From NCBI RefSeq assembly GCF_024346955.1, contig NZ_AP024883.1:248001-312000 (forward strand): a DNA stretch of 64,000 nucleotides, in the 5' to 3' direction. Every line of letters starts with the position of its first letter. Positions within the stretch are counted from its first letter, which is position 1. The DNA is from Vibrio mangrovi. GTDB taxonomy: Bacteria; Pseudomonadota; Gammaproteobacteria; Enterobacterales; Vibrionaceae. Shown piece after piece: positions 8,083-16,587 of this stretch. Made by a program: the position numbers and the translations under genes. Below the pieces are notes generated by a model. The model worked only from the letters and a program-made list of their open reading frames with translations. It did no database searches and was not told the origin of the DNA.

Positions 8083-9671
8083 TGTTTCTTATTATGTCTG
8101 CCGCGTATGTAGGGCAAGAATTAGAATCGGAATTTGGGCGGTTACCACCAAGTTTCTTACCACTGGGGAACCAGCGGCTATTTAAGCACCAAATTAATAG
8201 TATCCCTGAAAACTATGAAATATATTTATCCATTCCAGAGTCATATGATGTGACAGAATGTGATATTAAGTGGTTAGATAAACATGATATTCATATAATT
8301 AAGACTCCAGACAATCTTACATTAGGTGCATCTCTAGTCGCTGCTTTAAATTTATCAGAGCAAGGTCTAGACAAAGATTTGCATATTCTCTTTGGAGATA
8401 CGCTTATACCAGAATTATCGGAGTTTGTGAATTTTCATAATGATATTATTGGTGTATCAACAATAAAAGAAAACTATAATTGGACTGAACTTCAAGGTAA
8501 TAAAATTCAGTGGATTGATATCAAAAATGACAAATTAACAGATAAAGTTATAGTTAATGGGTATTTTAAAATAAGTAAGCCTAGAGCATTTGTTAAGGCA
8601 ATAACTAAATCACATTGGGATTTTATTGATGGGTTAAACCTCTATCAAAATGATAATAACGTAAAAGAGGTATTGGTTAATAAATGGTTGGATTTTGGTC
8701 ATGTAAATACTTATTATCAATCAAAGTCTGAATTTACTACTCAAAGAGCTTTCAATGACTTGTCTATATGTCAAGATTGGATAGAAAAATCAAGTGCAAA
8801 AAATATAAAGATTAAAGCTGAAGCTAACTGGTTTAAGTCAATTCCTGATGAAATGAAAATATTTATTCCTCAATTTCTTGGTGATAATGATACTAGAGGA
8901 GAGTATTCATATAGATTAGAATATCTATACTATACTGCTTTGAATGAGTTATATGTGTTTTCATTGCTTCCTGAAATTAAGTGGGAGCAAATTATAGATA
9001 GTTGTTTGTCATTTATTAAGTTATGTAGAGATTATAATTATAATGGAGCATCTATAAACTCATTAAAAAATTTGTTTGGAGAGAAAACTCTAGAAAGAGT
9101 AAATGAATTTTGTGCAGATAAAAAAATTGATACATTTACTAAATGGAATTTTAATGGTGAGAAAATATCAATAGATGATTTGATTTATTTATCAAACAAA
9201 TATCTACCCCAAGATGAAGAAATAACTTTATTACACGGTGATTTTTGTTTTTCAAATATCCTTTATGATTTTCGCTCTCAAAGAATTAAAGTAATAGATC
9301 CCCGAGGAATTACACCAAGTAATGACTTCAGTATCTACGGCGATTACCGTTATGATTTGGCAAAATTGAGTCATTCTATTATTGGATTATATGACAGAAT
9401 AATTGCTGGTTACTATAGTATTGATATTAACTATAATAGTCACGATATACAATTTTCTTTAGATGGGGAAAGATACTATTTAGCAATTCAACAGATATTT
9501 GTTGATAAGATAAATAAATATTTTAACCTCAATGAAATGAATTTATTGGCAATGCAGATTCATCTATTTATTTCTATGCTCCCATTACATGCAGATGATC
9601 ATTTGAGACAGGATGCATTGTTTGCTAATGCGTTTAGGTTGTACCAAAAAATGAAGGAGTTTGAAATATGA
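8082..9671 (+). CDS. Bifunctional protein: nucleotidyltransferase-like domain fused to APH-type kinase
   Basis: 529 residues in two parts. Residues about 1-235 look like a GT-A-fold sugar nucleotidyltransferase: an N-terminal loop with FLPLGNQRL, LFGDTLIP with a metal-site aspartate, and VNGYFKI. The usual G-x-G-T-R signature is absent or strongly altered. Residues about 250-525 look like an aminoglycoside phosphotransferase/choline kinase fold: HGDFCFSNILYD near residue 386 holds the catalytic Asp and Asn, and VIDPRG near 406 the metal-binding Asp. Such a fusion could phosphorylate a small alcohol or sugar and activate it with a nucleotide. Comparable fusions occur in Campylobacter capsule loci, where CDP-activated polyols have been described (from memory). 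Starts and stops overlap with both neighbours. The exact substrate is unknown. Confidence 0.72.
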   Translation: MFLIMSAAYVGQELESEFGRLPPSFLPLGNQRLFKHQINSIPENYEIYLSIPESYDVTECDIKWLDKHDIHIIKTPDNLTLGASLVAALNLSEQGLDKDLHILFGDTLIPELSEFVNFHNDIIGVSTIKENYNWTELQGNKIQWIDIKNDKLTDKVIVNGYFKISKPRAFVKAITKSHWDFIDGLNLYQNDNNVKEVLVNKWLDFGHVNTYYQSKSEFTTQRAFNDLSICQDWIEKSSAKNIKIKAEANWFKSIPDEMKIFIPQFLGDNDTRGEYSYRLEYLYYTALNELYVFSLLPEIKWEQIIDSCLSFIKLCRDYNYNGASINSLKNLFGEKTLERVNEFCADKKIDTFTKWNFNGEKISIDDLIYLSNKYLPQDEEITLLHGDFCFSNILYDFRSQRIKVIDPRGITPSNDFSIYGDYRYDLAKLSHSIIGLYDRIIAGYYSIDINYNSHDIQFSLDGERYYLAIQQIFVDKINKYFNLNEMNLLAMQIHLFISMLPLHADDHLRQDALFANAFRLYQKMKEFEI

Positions 9672-10399
9672 TTGTAATACCGATGGCTGGACTTAGCTCA
9701 AGGTTTTTTAACGCTGGTTATGAAAAACCTAAGTATATGCTTGAAGCACATGGTAGTAGTCTTTTCGAACACTCTGTTAATAGTTTTAAGAGATACTTCG
9801 ACAATGAATTTTTCCTATTCGTTGTTCATAATATGTATGAAACTAAAGAATTTGTTAATCAGAAATGTGTAAAGCTAGGTATTAAGAACTATGAAGTATA
9901 TGAACTGAGGAATAAAACTAGGGGACAAGCTGAGACTGTTGCTACTGCTCTTAATGATTTAAAACTAACAGATATGGATAGTTTGGTTATTTTTAATATT
10001 GATACATTCCGTCCGAATTTTTATTTTCCTACGATAACAGATAAGTGTGACGGTTATTTGGAGGTTTTTAAAGGGGAAGGTGAACACTGGTCTTTTGCAT
10101 TATGTGAACAAGACGACTCAGATCGAGTAATTAAGACTACAGAAAAGGAAAGAATTTCTGAGTGGTGTAGCACTGGACTATATTACTTTAAATCAGCCTC
10201 TATATTCTTAGATGCATATAATAGTTATATAAGACAACCCAAAGAAACTTGGGCTAAAGGGGAAATTTATATTGCGCCGCTGTATAACTTTTTAATTAAA
10301 GAAAACTATGATATAAGAATTAATCCTATCAATAGCAATGATGTTATATTTTGTGGCACACCTTCAGAGTATACTGATTATTTAGATAGAGAATTATAA
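9668..10399 (+). CDS. Sugar nucleotidyltransferase-like protein (GT-A fold)
   Basis: 243 residues starting IVIPMAGLSSRF...GYEKPKYML, a variant of the nucleotidyltransferase signature in which GLSSRF replaces G-x-G-T-R and KPKYML supplies the conserved lysine. FNIDTFRP near residue 112 is the metal-site motif. The start overlaps the preceding stop by four bases (ATGA). It is the second nucleotidyltransferase-like gene of the head module, so this one or its neighbour may make an unusual activated precursor, or one may act as a transferase. The family is recurrent in capsule loci next to small HAD proteins; the product is not known to me. Confidence 0.7.
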   Translation: MIVIPMAGLSSRFFNAGYEKPKYMLEAHGSSLFEHSVNSFKRYFDNEFFLFVVHNMYETKEFVNQKCVKLGIKNYEVYELRNKTRGQAETVATALNDLKLTDMDSLVIFNIDTFRPNFYFPTITDKCDGYLEVFKGEGEHWSFALCEQDDSDRVIKTTEKERISEWCSTGLYYFKSASIFLDAYNSYIRQPKETWAKGEIYIAPLYNFLIKENYDIRINPINSNDVIFCGTPSEYTDYLDREL

Positions 10400-10400
10400 A

Positions 10401-11168
10401 TTGTCTTTAATAAAATATAGTATAGTCATACCAATATACAATACCTATAAATTTCTTGACAGGTTAATAGAATCTATTCCTAGAAGAAATGATCTGGAAC
10501 TTATATTTGTCGATGACAGTGAAAACAAAAATATAAATTATATCAATGATAGAGCAGATGCAAGTGGTTTGAATTTTAAAGTTTTATATAATAATAAAAA
10601 CATGGGAGTTACTTACTCTAGAAATAAGGGATATTTAAATTCAAAAGGTGATTATATAATTTTCTTAGACTCTGATGATGTCTTGTTAGATGATGCAATA
10701 GATAAGATTGACAAGCAGTTAGAAAAGGAAATATGTGATGTTTATTTATTTCGTGTCTGTGATGAAAATAATTTATTGGTAGGAAAGAGATTAACCTCTG
10801 AGATAAAATATAATAATAGTGTTGAATTCTTAAGTTCTTATGGTATTGGGGAATGTCTAGTCGTTGTTAAAAAACATAATGGTATACTTCCATTTTTGGG
10901 TATACTAAAAGGTCATGAATTATGTGGTCTGTTTATATTTTTAAGACAGTTAGATCATGGTTCTGCATTATTAAGTGGTGACATTGTTAGAATGTATTAT
11001 CAGGATAATCATTATAGTTTGAGTAAAAAAAATAACTTTAAGAAAAGGTTTAGAGCAATAGCATTAGGACATTATATTATTTTTTCTCGATTAATGAAGA
11101 GTAAACATATACTTCTATCCGTTCCATGGCTTATTAAAGCTATTGTTAGATTTGTTCAAAGTAGATAG
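10401..11168 (+). CDS. Glycosyltransferase family 2
   Basis: 255 residues with a TTG start one base after the previous stop; no earlier ATG exists, and the GT2 motif YSIVIPIYNTYKFL begins at residue 6. VDDSENKN and YIIFLDSDDVLLDDA give the two acidic motifs of GT2 (nucleotide-binding Asp and DxD). It is shorter than many GT2 proteins and lacks a C-terminal membrane domain, so it should be a soluble inner-face transferase. Donor and linkage cannot be predicted. It is strongly A/T-rich like the rest of this operon. Confidence 0.8.
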   Translation: MSLIKYSIVIPIYNTYKFLDRLIESIPRRNDLELIFVDDSENKNINYINDRADASGLNFKVLYNNKNMGVTYSRNKGYLNSKGDYIIFLDSDDVLLDDAIDKIDKQLEKEICDVYLFRVCDENNLLVGKRLTSEIKYNNSVEFLSSYGIGECLVVVKKHNGILPFLGILKGHELCGLFIFLRQLDHGSALLSGDIVRMYYQDNHYSLSKKNNFKKRFRAIALGHYIIFSRLMKSKHILLSVPWLIKAIVRFVQSR

Positions 11169-11197
11169 AAAATTTCATTTAAGGTTTTATTTTATAT

Positions 11198-12031
11198 ATG
11201 AGTGCTGAATATAAAAAAGTTACAGTAATTGAAGCTGGAAGGAAAAAACCTTTTCTTCGCGAGTTATACTCTTTTAGAGGACTTCTATATTTTTTATCTT
11301 TGAGAGATGTTTTAGTTAGGTATAAACAAACTGTCTTAGGTATAATGTGGGCTATTGTCAGGCCATTTTTTACGATGATCGTGTTTACTACTGTTTTTGG
11401 TAAACTTGCTCATTTCGAAGAACATTCTCAAGCTCCATATGCACTAGTTGTTTTTGCTGGGTTATTACCTTGGCAATTTTTTTCTACAGCCTTTCAACAA
11501 ATTAGTGATAGCTTTATTCAAAATTCATCCTTGATATCAAAAATATATTTCCCTAGAATCATTATACCCTTGAGCTCACTGATAACATCAGTTGTTGATT
11601 TGATTATTTCTCTATTTATTTTAATGGGGTTAATGGTTTACTATAACTATATACCAGATACTAGAATATTCATGTTGCCATTTTTTATTTTGTTGGCATC
11701 ATTTATCTCTATTGGGTTTGGTCTATTTATGGCCACTTTTAACGTCTATTATCGTGATTTTAGATATATAATTCCATTCTGTATTCAGTTAGGGTTATAT
11801 ATATCACCTGTTGGATTTTCAAGTGATGTAATCCCGGAAAAATGGCGTTTTCTATATTCCCTAAACCCTATGGTTGGTGTTATTGATGGTTTTAGATGGT
11901 GTATTTTAAAACAAGATATAAGTTTCTATTGGCCTGGATTGATTACATCTATTATCTTTATTCTTATTATTTTTATTATTGGTCTTCATGCTTTTAGAAA
12001 GATGGAGAGGACTTTTGTAGATAGAATTTAA
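11198..12031 (+). CDS. wzm: ABC-2 type polysaccharide exporter, permease subunit
   Basis: 277 residues with six predicted membrane segments. The N-terminal signature FLSLRDVLVRYKQTVLGIMWAIVRPF is characteristic of the Wzm/KpsM/RfbA permeases that carry undecaprenyl-linked O-antigen across the inner membrane. It is paired with the ATPase gene that starts five bases later. Together they define this operon as an ABC-transporter-dependent polysaccharide system, separate from the Wzx/Wzy genes at 44-54 kb. Confidence 0.93.
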   Translation: MSAEYKKVTVIEAGRKKPFLRELYSFRGLLYFLSLRDVLVRYKQTVLGIMWAIVRPFFTMIVFTTVFGKLAHFEEHSQAPYALVVFAGLLPWQFFSTAFQQISDSFIQNSSLISKIYFPRIIIPLSSLITSVVDLIISLFILMGLMVYYNYIPDTRIFMLPFFILLASFISIGFGLFMATFNVYYRDFRYIIPFCIQLGLYISPVGFSSDVIPEKWRFLYSLNPMVGVIDGFRWCILKQDISFYWPGLITSIIFILIIFIIGLHAFRKMERTFVDRI

Positions 12032-12035
12032 TATT

Positions 12036-13229
12036 ATGAATATGAAAGAAAATTTAGCGATTAAAATTGAAAATGTAAGTAAAAGATATAAAATAAGAGA
12101 AGATAATACTGGACAGTATTCTACTTTAAGAGAACAAATATATAATCTATTTAAGCGAACAAATAAATCTAGAGAGAAAGATTTTTGGGCATTAAATAAT
12201 ATCAATTTAGATATCAATAAAGGTGACCGAGTTGCATTAATTGGGCATAATGGAGCTGGCAAGTCTACTTTACTAAAAATACTAAGTTCAATTACTGAGC
12301 CGACATCTGGTCATATTGAAATTCATGGTAGCGTCACTAGTTTATTAGAAGTAGGTACAGGATTTCATCCAGAACTGACAGGCCGAGAAAATATATTTTT
12401 AAATGGTTCTATCATGGGTATGTCTAGGAGAGATATCCAATATAAATTTAATGATATTGTTGACTTTGCTGGTATTGTTGAATTTATTGATACTCCCTTG
12501 AAACGATATTCATCTGGTATGCAAGCTCGCTTGGGGTTTGCTGTAGCGGCTCATCTGCATTCTGATATTATGATTGTCGATGAAGTGTTGGCTGTTGGAG
12601 ATATTTCATTTCAACAAAAATGTATAGGAAAAATGGATGAAATATCTAAGGGTGAAGGGCGAACAATTCTCTTTGTATCTCATAACTTACATGCAGTAAA
12701 ACAACTATGTAATAAAGGTGTTGTTCTTGATAAAGGTGAAATTAAATTTTCTGGGGATATTGAGGATGCGAGTAATTATTACATAAATAATAGTCTTAAC
12801 AAGTCAAATTTAATATATAAATCTAATTCTGGGGATGTTGAGCTATTAAACGTTGATGCACCAGAAAAAGTAGACTCTGGAAGTGATTGGACAGTCAGGT
12901 TTAAATTTAATGCAAAGGCTAATTTAGATGGTGTTATCTTTGATTTTGGACTATATAACCGGGAGTATTCCCCAATATCGCATGTACAGGGTATGTATAA
13001 TCACGAGCCATTTAATATCAAAAAAGGTGACTTTTACATAACTGCCACCTCTAAACATGTTAATTTAAATACAGGTCAATATATGATCGGTATATACCTT
13101 GTTACATTGAAAGGCAAAATCCTCCTAGATGTTTTAGATATATCAGCAGGCACTATTGTAAATGTTCCACATTATACTGGAAAAGCAGCGTTTATATCAA
13201 ATGAGGCTACCATAACAATGGAGCAGTAG
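12036..13229 (+). CDS. wzt: ABC polysaccharide exporter ATPase with C-terminal Wzt-type domain
   Basis: 397 residues. Walker A GHNGAGKST near residue 70, signature YSSGMQARLG near 160, Walker B IMIVDEVLAVGD near 178 and the switch histidine in FVSHNLHAVK define the ATPase. Residues about 265-397 form an extra beta-rich domain like the Wzt carbohydrate-binding domain, which in E. coli O8/O9a recognises the capped, non-reducing end of the finished chain. This implies that the exported chain carries a terminal modification, for which the HAD, kinase and methyltransferase genes nearby are candidates. The start could be the first ATG or the one two codons on. Confidence 0.92.
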   Translation: MNMKENLAIKIENVSKRYKIREDNTGQYSTLREQIYNLFKRTNKSREKDFWALNNINLDINKGDRVALIGHNGAGKSTLLKILSSITEPTSGHIEIHGSVTSLLEVGTGFHPELTGRENIFLNGSIMGMSRRDIQYKFNDIVDFAGIVEFIDTPLKRYSSGMQARLGFAVAAHLHSDIMIVDEVLAVGDISFQQKCIGKMDEISKGEGRTILFVSHNLHAVKQLCNKGVVLDKGEIKFSGDIEDASNYYINNSLNKSNLIYKSNSGDVELLNVDAPEKVDSGSDWTVRFKFNAKANLDGVIFDFGLYNREYSPISHVQGMYNHEPFNIKKGDFYITATSKHVNLNTGQYMIGIYLVTLKGKILLDVLDISAGTIVNVPHYTGKAAFISNEATITMEQ

Positions 13230-14831
13230 ATGTTTAAAAAATTAATTAATAATTATGATATTATTAGTTTTGATGTTTTCGATACATTAGTTACGAGATG
13301 TTTCTTAAAACCAGATGATGTTTTTCGATATATTGAATATAGAGAAGATGCTGAGGGGTTTGTTTGTGCAAGAAAACAGGCTGAGTCTAATGCATTTAAC
13401 AGAGATAATGGTTTAAAATGCTATGAAGTAACTCTAGAAGAAATATATGAACAAATACCAGGCAAGTATAAATTTTTAAAAGATATTGAGCTGGAAATTG
13501 AAAAAAAATGTATTATTGTTAATCCAGTAGGGTGCGAATTATATCTGGATGCGATTTCAAAGGGAAAACAAATAATTATTGTTTCTGATAGTTACTTACC
13601 CAAAACATTTATTGAAAATATTCTTCATGATCTTGGATACATATCGTTTAATAATTTATTCGTTTCATCTGAAGTGAATAAAACAAAAAGAAATGGTAAT
13701 TTATATTCTGATGTTATTCAAAAATTTAAAAAAGAGAAAATTCTGCATATAGGAGATAATTATCATTCTGATTTCATTATTCCACAAGAAATAGGGATAA
13801 ATGCTATACACTTGAATGAACGTAGTTATGATAATTGTTTTTCAAACCATAACTCCAGAGTATTTCAGTTCTTTGAATCCAATACAGATCAGTCTTTACT
13901 AGCTAAAACTTCTATTTTGGCTAAGATGGATTTACTTCGATTCAGAAATGAAGATGAAAATAATTTTTGGAACAATGTGGGTTTTTGTTATGCTGGACCG
14001 ATGATTTTTTCATTTCTCAAATGGATTGAGAATAATGCTCATGAGAAAGAAATTACACACATACTATTTGTTGCTAGAGATGGATACTTTTTAAATGAAT
14101 TTTTTAGTAAAATTAATTCTAATATAAGTACTACCTATCTATATCTTAATAGAGCTATTATTGATAGTTTATCTAATGATGATTGTAACAAAGAGAAATA
14201 TATAAAGTATTTAAAAAGTATAGTATCTTCGAATAAGATCATGGTTGTGGATGTAGGTACTAATAATTTTTCAATGCAAAAATTTTTGATTGAACATGGA
14301 ATAGATTGTGTTGGGAGCTATTGGTGTACCGGCAGAGATGTAGATGAACTCGAGTATAGTAAGTTTTTTAAAAGTACTTCAATACCTAATATAGACAGTT
14401 TTTTTGGCTCTGGATTAATTGAATTTTTTATGACATCACCAGAACCACCAATAGTTGATGTGGCAATAAATAATCATCTTCTTCCTATATATGCTTCACA
14501 AATATTACCATATGAAAAGTATAGAATTAGTGTGTTACAAGAAATGATGGTGGGAATTCAGAACTATAGTAAATATTATTTAAAATATATAAAACAACTG
14601 GATTTTTTATTTAGTAGTGATGATATTATAAATTGGAACTTATTTTGGCTTAACTATCCATCCAATGAAGAGAAAGAAGAGTTTGGGAAAATTTATCATG
14701 CCTCAGATGATGAACATGTCAAATACTCCCCTCAGTTTAACTTTACATCGAGTGTAAATAAAGTTGATGAGATTAAAACGATAAAGAGATATTTAGTTTT
14801 ATTAAAGAATAGGTTGACAAGATGGATATAA
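13230..14831 (+). CDS. HAD-superfamily two-domain protein of polysaccharide loci (COG5610-like)
   Basis: 533 residues starting directly after the wzt stop codon. The N-terminal 200 residues are a HAD domain: ISFDVFDTLVTR (residues 10-21), IIVSDSYLPK near 110 and ILHIGDNYHSD near 170 supply motifs I, II and IV. The remaining 330 residues form a separate domain that I do not recognise, with FVARDGYFL and VVDVGTNNF as the clearest conserved-looking stretches. Large HAD proteins of this kind recur in O-antigen and capsule clusters with unknown substrate. By position after wzt it may modify or cap the chain, but this is inference. Confidence 0.7.
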   Translation: MFKKLINNYDIISFDVFDTLVTRCFLKPDDVFRYIEYREDAEGFVCARKQAESNAFNRDNGLKCYEVTLEEIYEQIPGKYKFLKDIELEIEKKCIIVNPVGCELYLDAISKGKQIIIVSDSYLPKTFIENILHDLGYISFNNLFVSSEVNKTKRNGNLYSDVIQKFKKEKILHIGDNYHSDFIIPQEIGINAIHLNERSYDNCFSNHNSRVFQFFESNTDQSLLAKTSILAKMDLLRFRNEDENNFWNNVGFCYAGPMIFSFLKWIENNAHEKEITHILFVARDGYFLNEFFSKINSNISTTYLYLNRAIIDSLSNDDCNKEKYIKYLKSIVSSNKIMVVDVGTNNFSMQKFLIEHGIDCVGSYWCTGRDVDELEYSKFFKSTSIPNIDSFFGSGLIEFFMTSPEPPIVDVAINNHLLPIYASQILPYEKYRISVLQEMMVGIQNYSKYYLKYIKQLDFLFSSDDIINWNLFWLNYPSNEEKEEFGKIYHASDDEHVKYSPQFNFTSSVNKVDEIKTIKRYLVLLKNRLTRWI

Positions 14832-15622
14832 AACCAGAAGACATAGATTATTCATTACATTATAAAAATTGGCATAATGATGATACTAGGGAAAATGATA
14901 TATCTTATTATAGTCATTATCTGGAAAGACATAATTTATATCCAGAAAAAATGGAATCAAATATTTTAGAGATAGGATGTGGATTCGGGAATTTATTAAC
15001 TTCTTTGTTAAGAAAAGGGTATGAGAAACAAATAGGAATTGATATAGACTCTAGTCAAATTGAGCATTGTAAAAAATATGGTTTGAATGTAGAGCATATA
15101 TCTTCCTCTGATTTTTTTTATGAGTCTAAAGAAAGTTTTGACTCTATATTCTTATTTGATGTTTTAGAGCACATGCCTAAACCAGAGCAATTATCACTAC
15201 TTAGAGATATTTTTAATGCTTTAAGTGATGATGGGATCTTCGCATTATCTGTGCCTAATGCTTTAACTCCATTGGCAAGTTATTTTGAAAATATAGACTG
15301 GACACATTATTGCTGCTTTTCTCCAGTATCATTGAGTTTTGTGCTTAAAAACTCTGGATTTAGATATATTGTTCTCCGTCCAACTCACAAAGAGAGTTCC
15401 AAGCTTAGGGAGCTGAAGAAACCATGGATTGATTTATATAAGGAAGAATTTCAGATTGATAACCCAATACTTACACCTTCAATAGTTGCTGTATGCTTTA
15501 AATCAGAAAAGGCAATGAAAAAATATTTAGAAAATGCAGAAGACTTAATGAAATTTGATTATGTAAAAAGGTCTATTTTTCATCGAGTGAAAAATAAAAT
15601 TAGAGCATTAGTCAGTAAATAA
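14822..15622 (+). CDS. Class I SAM-dependent methyltransferase
   Basis: 266 residues overlapping the previous gene by 10 bases. ILEIGCGFGNLLTSLL near residue 42 is motif I (SAM binding), IGIDIDSSQIE motif II, and FLFDVLEHMPKPEQL with DGIFALSVPN covers the later motifs. It resembles sugar O-methyltransferases of polysaccharide loci. In ABC-exported O-antigens a terminal methyl or methyl-phosphate group stops elongation and is read by Wzt, so a capping role is attractive here but not shown. A modification of every repeat unit is equally possible. Confidence 0.8.
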   Translation: MDIKPEDIDYSLHYKNWHNDDTRENDISYYSHYLERHNLYPEKMESNILEIGCGFGNLLTSLLRKGYEKQIGIDIDSSQIEHCKKYGLNVEHISSSDFFYESKESFDSIFLFDVLEHMPKPEQLSLLRDIFNALSDDGIFALSVPNALTPLASYFENIDWTHYCCFSPVSLSFVLKNSGFRYIVLRPTHKESSKLRELKKPWIDLYKEEFQIDNPILTPSIVAVCFKSEKAMKKYLENAEDLMKFDYVKRSIFHRVKNKIRALVSK

Positions 15623-15642
15623 TATTATTTGGAGTTAATTTT

Positions 15643-16587
15643 TTGAAAGTTGCAATTCAACTATATGGTCATCTTAGAACGTTTGAAAAATGTGCAGTAT
15701 ATTTAAAAGAGCATATTTTAGATTATTATGATTGTGATGTTTTTATCCATACATGGGATACAACTGAACATGTATCGAAAAGTTGGTATGATGAATCGGT
15801 GAAGTCATCTGTCATTCCTGTTGATGAATACATCTTAAATAAAATTGATGATTTATACTCACCAAGAAAGATAAAAATCGAAACACAAAATTTATTTAAT
15901 GAACCTGAAAGCTACGGAACACATGAAGAGATCCAGATAAGCTTGCAAGGTCTTAAATATATGTTATATAGTCAATATCAGGTGAATAATCTAAGATTAG
16001 AATATGAAAAAGAAAATGGAATTGTTTATGATTATGTTGTGATGATTCGTCCCGATGTAATGCCTTTTTTGAAATTAGATTTTAATTTATATCAGCCAGA
16101 ATTTGAATATAATAAAAATATCTCCATACACTTCTTAATAAATTCTGAGCTATTTTTTATTTCTGATAAAGTTTTTAACTATCCTCTGGTATCTGATGTT
16201 TACTATTTTTCAACACCGGGAAATATGAATAAAATAACAAGTGTTTTTGAGCGATTTGACTATTTTTATAAAGATATAGTAAGTATTTTTCCTAAAAATG
16301 TTGAAAACCCAGAAGTGTCTTTTTTTGAATCAATTATTCAGAATGGAGTTATCCCAAGACAGTATCTTGGCTACTTTGCAATAAAGCGAAAAGATGACTT
16401 TAATGATATTAAACGTCTCCCACCAAATGAACATGTAATAAATTATAAAGAATCATATAAGAAGAGATTTGTTAAGCTTATTTTAAATCAGGTAAATAAA
16501 TATATGCCTGAAATTGTAAAAAGAAAGCTAATTCGTCTTTTTTTACTTCTTGGTGCATGTGCTAACTATATTCAAGTTAATAAATGA
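15643..16587 (+). CDS. Predicted glycosyltransferase of unassigned family
   Basis: 314 residues from a TTG start eight bases after a GGAG ribosome site. I recognise a type often seen in LPS/capsule loci, with QLYGHLRTFEKC (residues 5-16), DVFIHTWDTTEH and YDYVVMIRPDVMPFL, but I cannot name a CAZy family. The R-P-D motif after a hydrophobic strand resembles the metal-binding acidic motif of GT-A enzymes. No signal peptide is visible; the last residues (RLFLLLGACANYI) are hydrophobic and may bind the membrane. The stop overlaps the next start (ATGA). The role is probably sugar transfer in chain assembly. Confidence 0.6.
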   Translation: MKVAIQLYGHLRTFEKCAVYLKEHILDYYDCDVFIHTWDTTEHVSKSWYDESVKSSVIPVDEYILNKIDDLYSPRKIKIETQNLFNEPESYGTHEEIQISLQGLKYMLYSQYQVNNLRLEYEKENGIVYDYVVMIRPDVMPFLKLDFNLYQPEFEYNKNISIHFLINSELFFISDKVFNYPLVSDVYYFSTPGNMNKITSVFERFDYFYKDIVSIFPKNVENPEVSFFESIIQNGVIPRQYLGYFAIKRKDDFNDIKRLPPNEHVINYKESYKKRFVKLILNQVNKYMPEIVKRKLIRLFLLLGACANYIQVNK

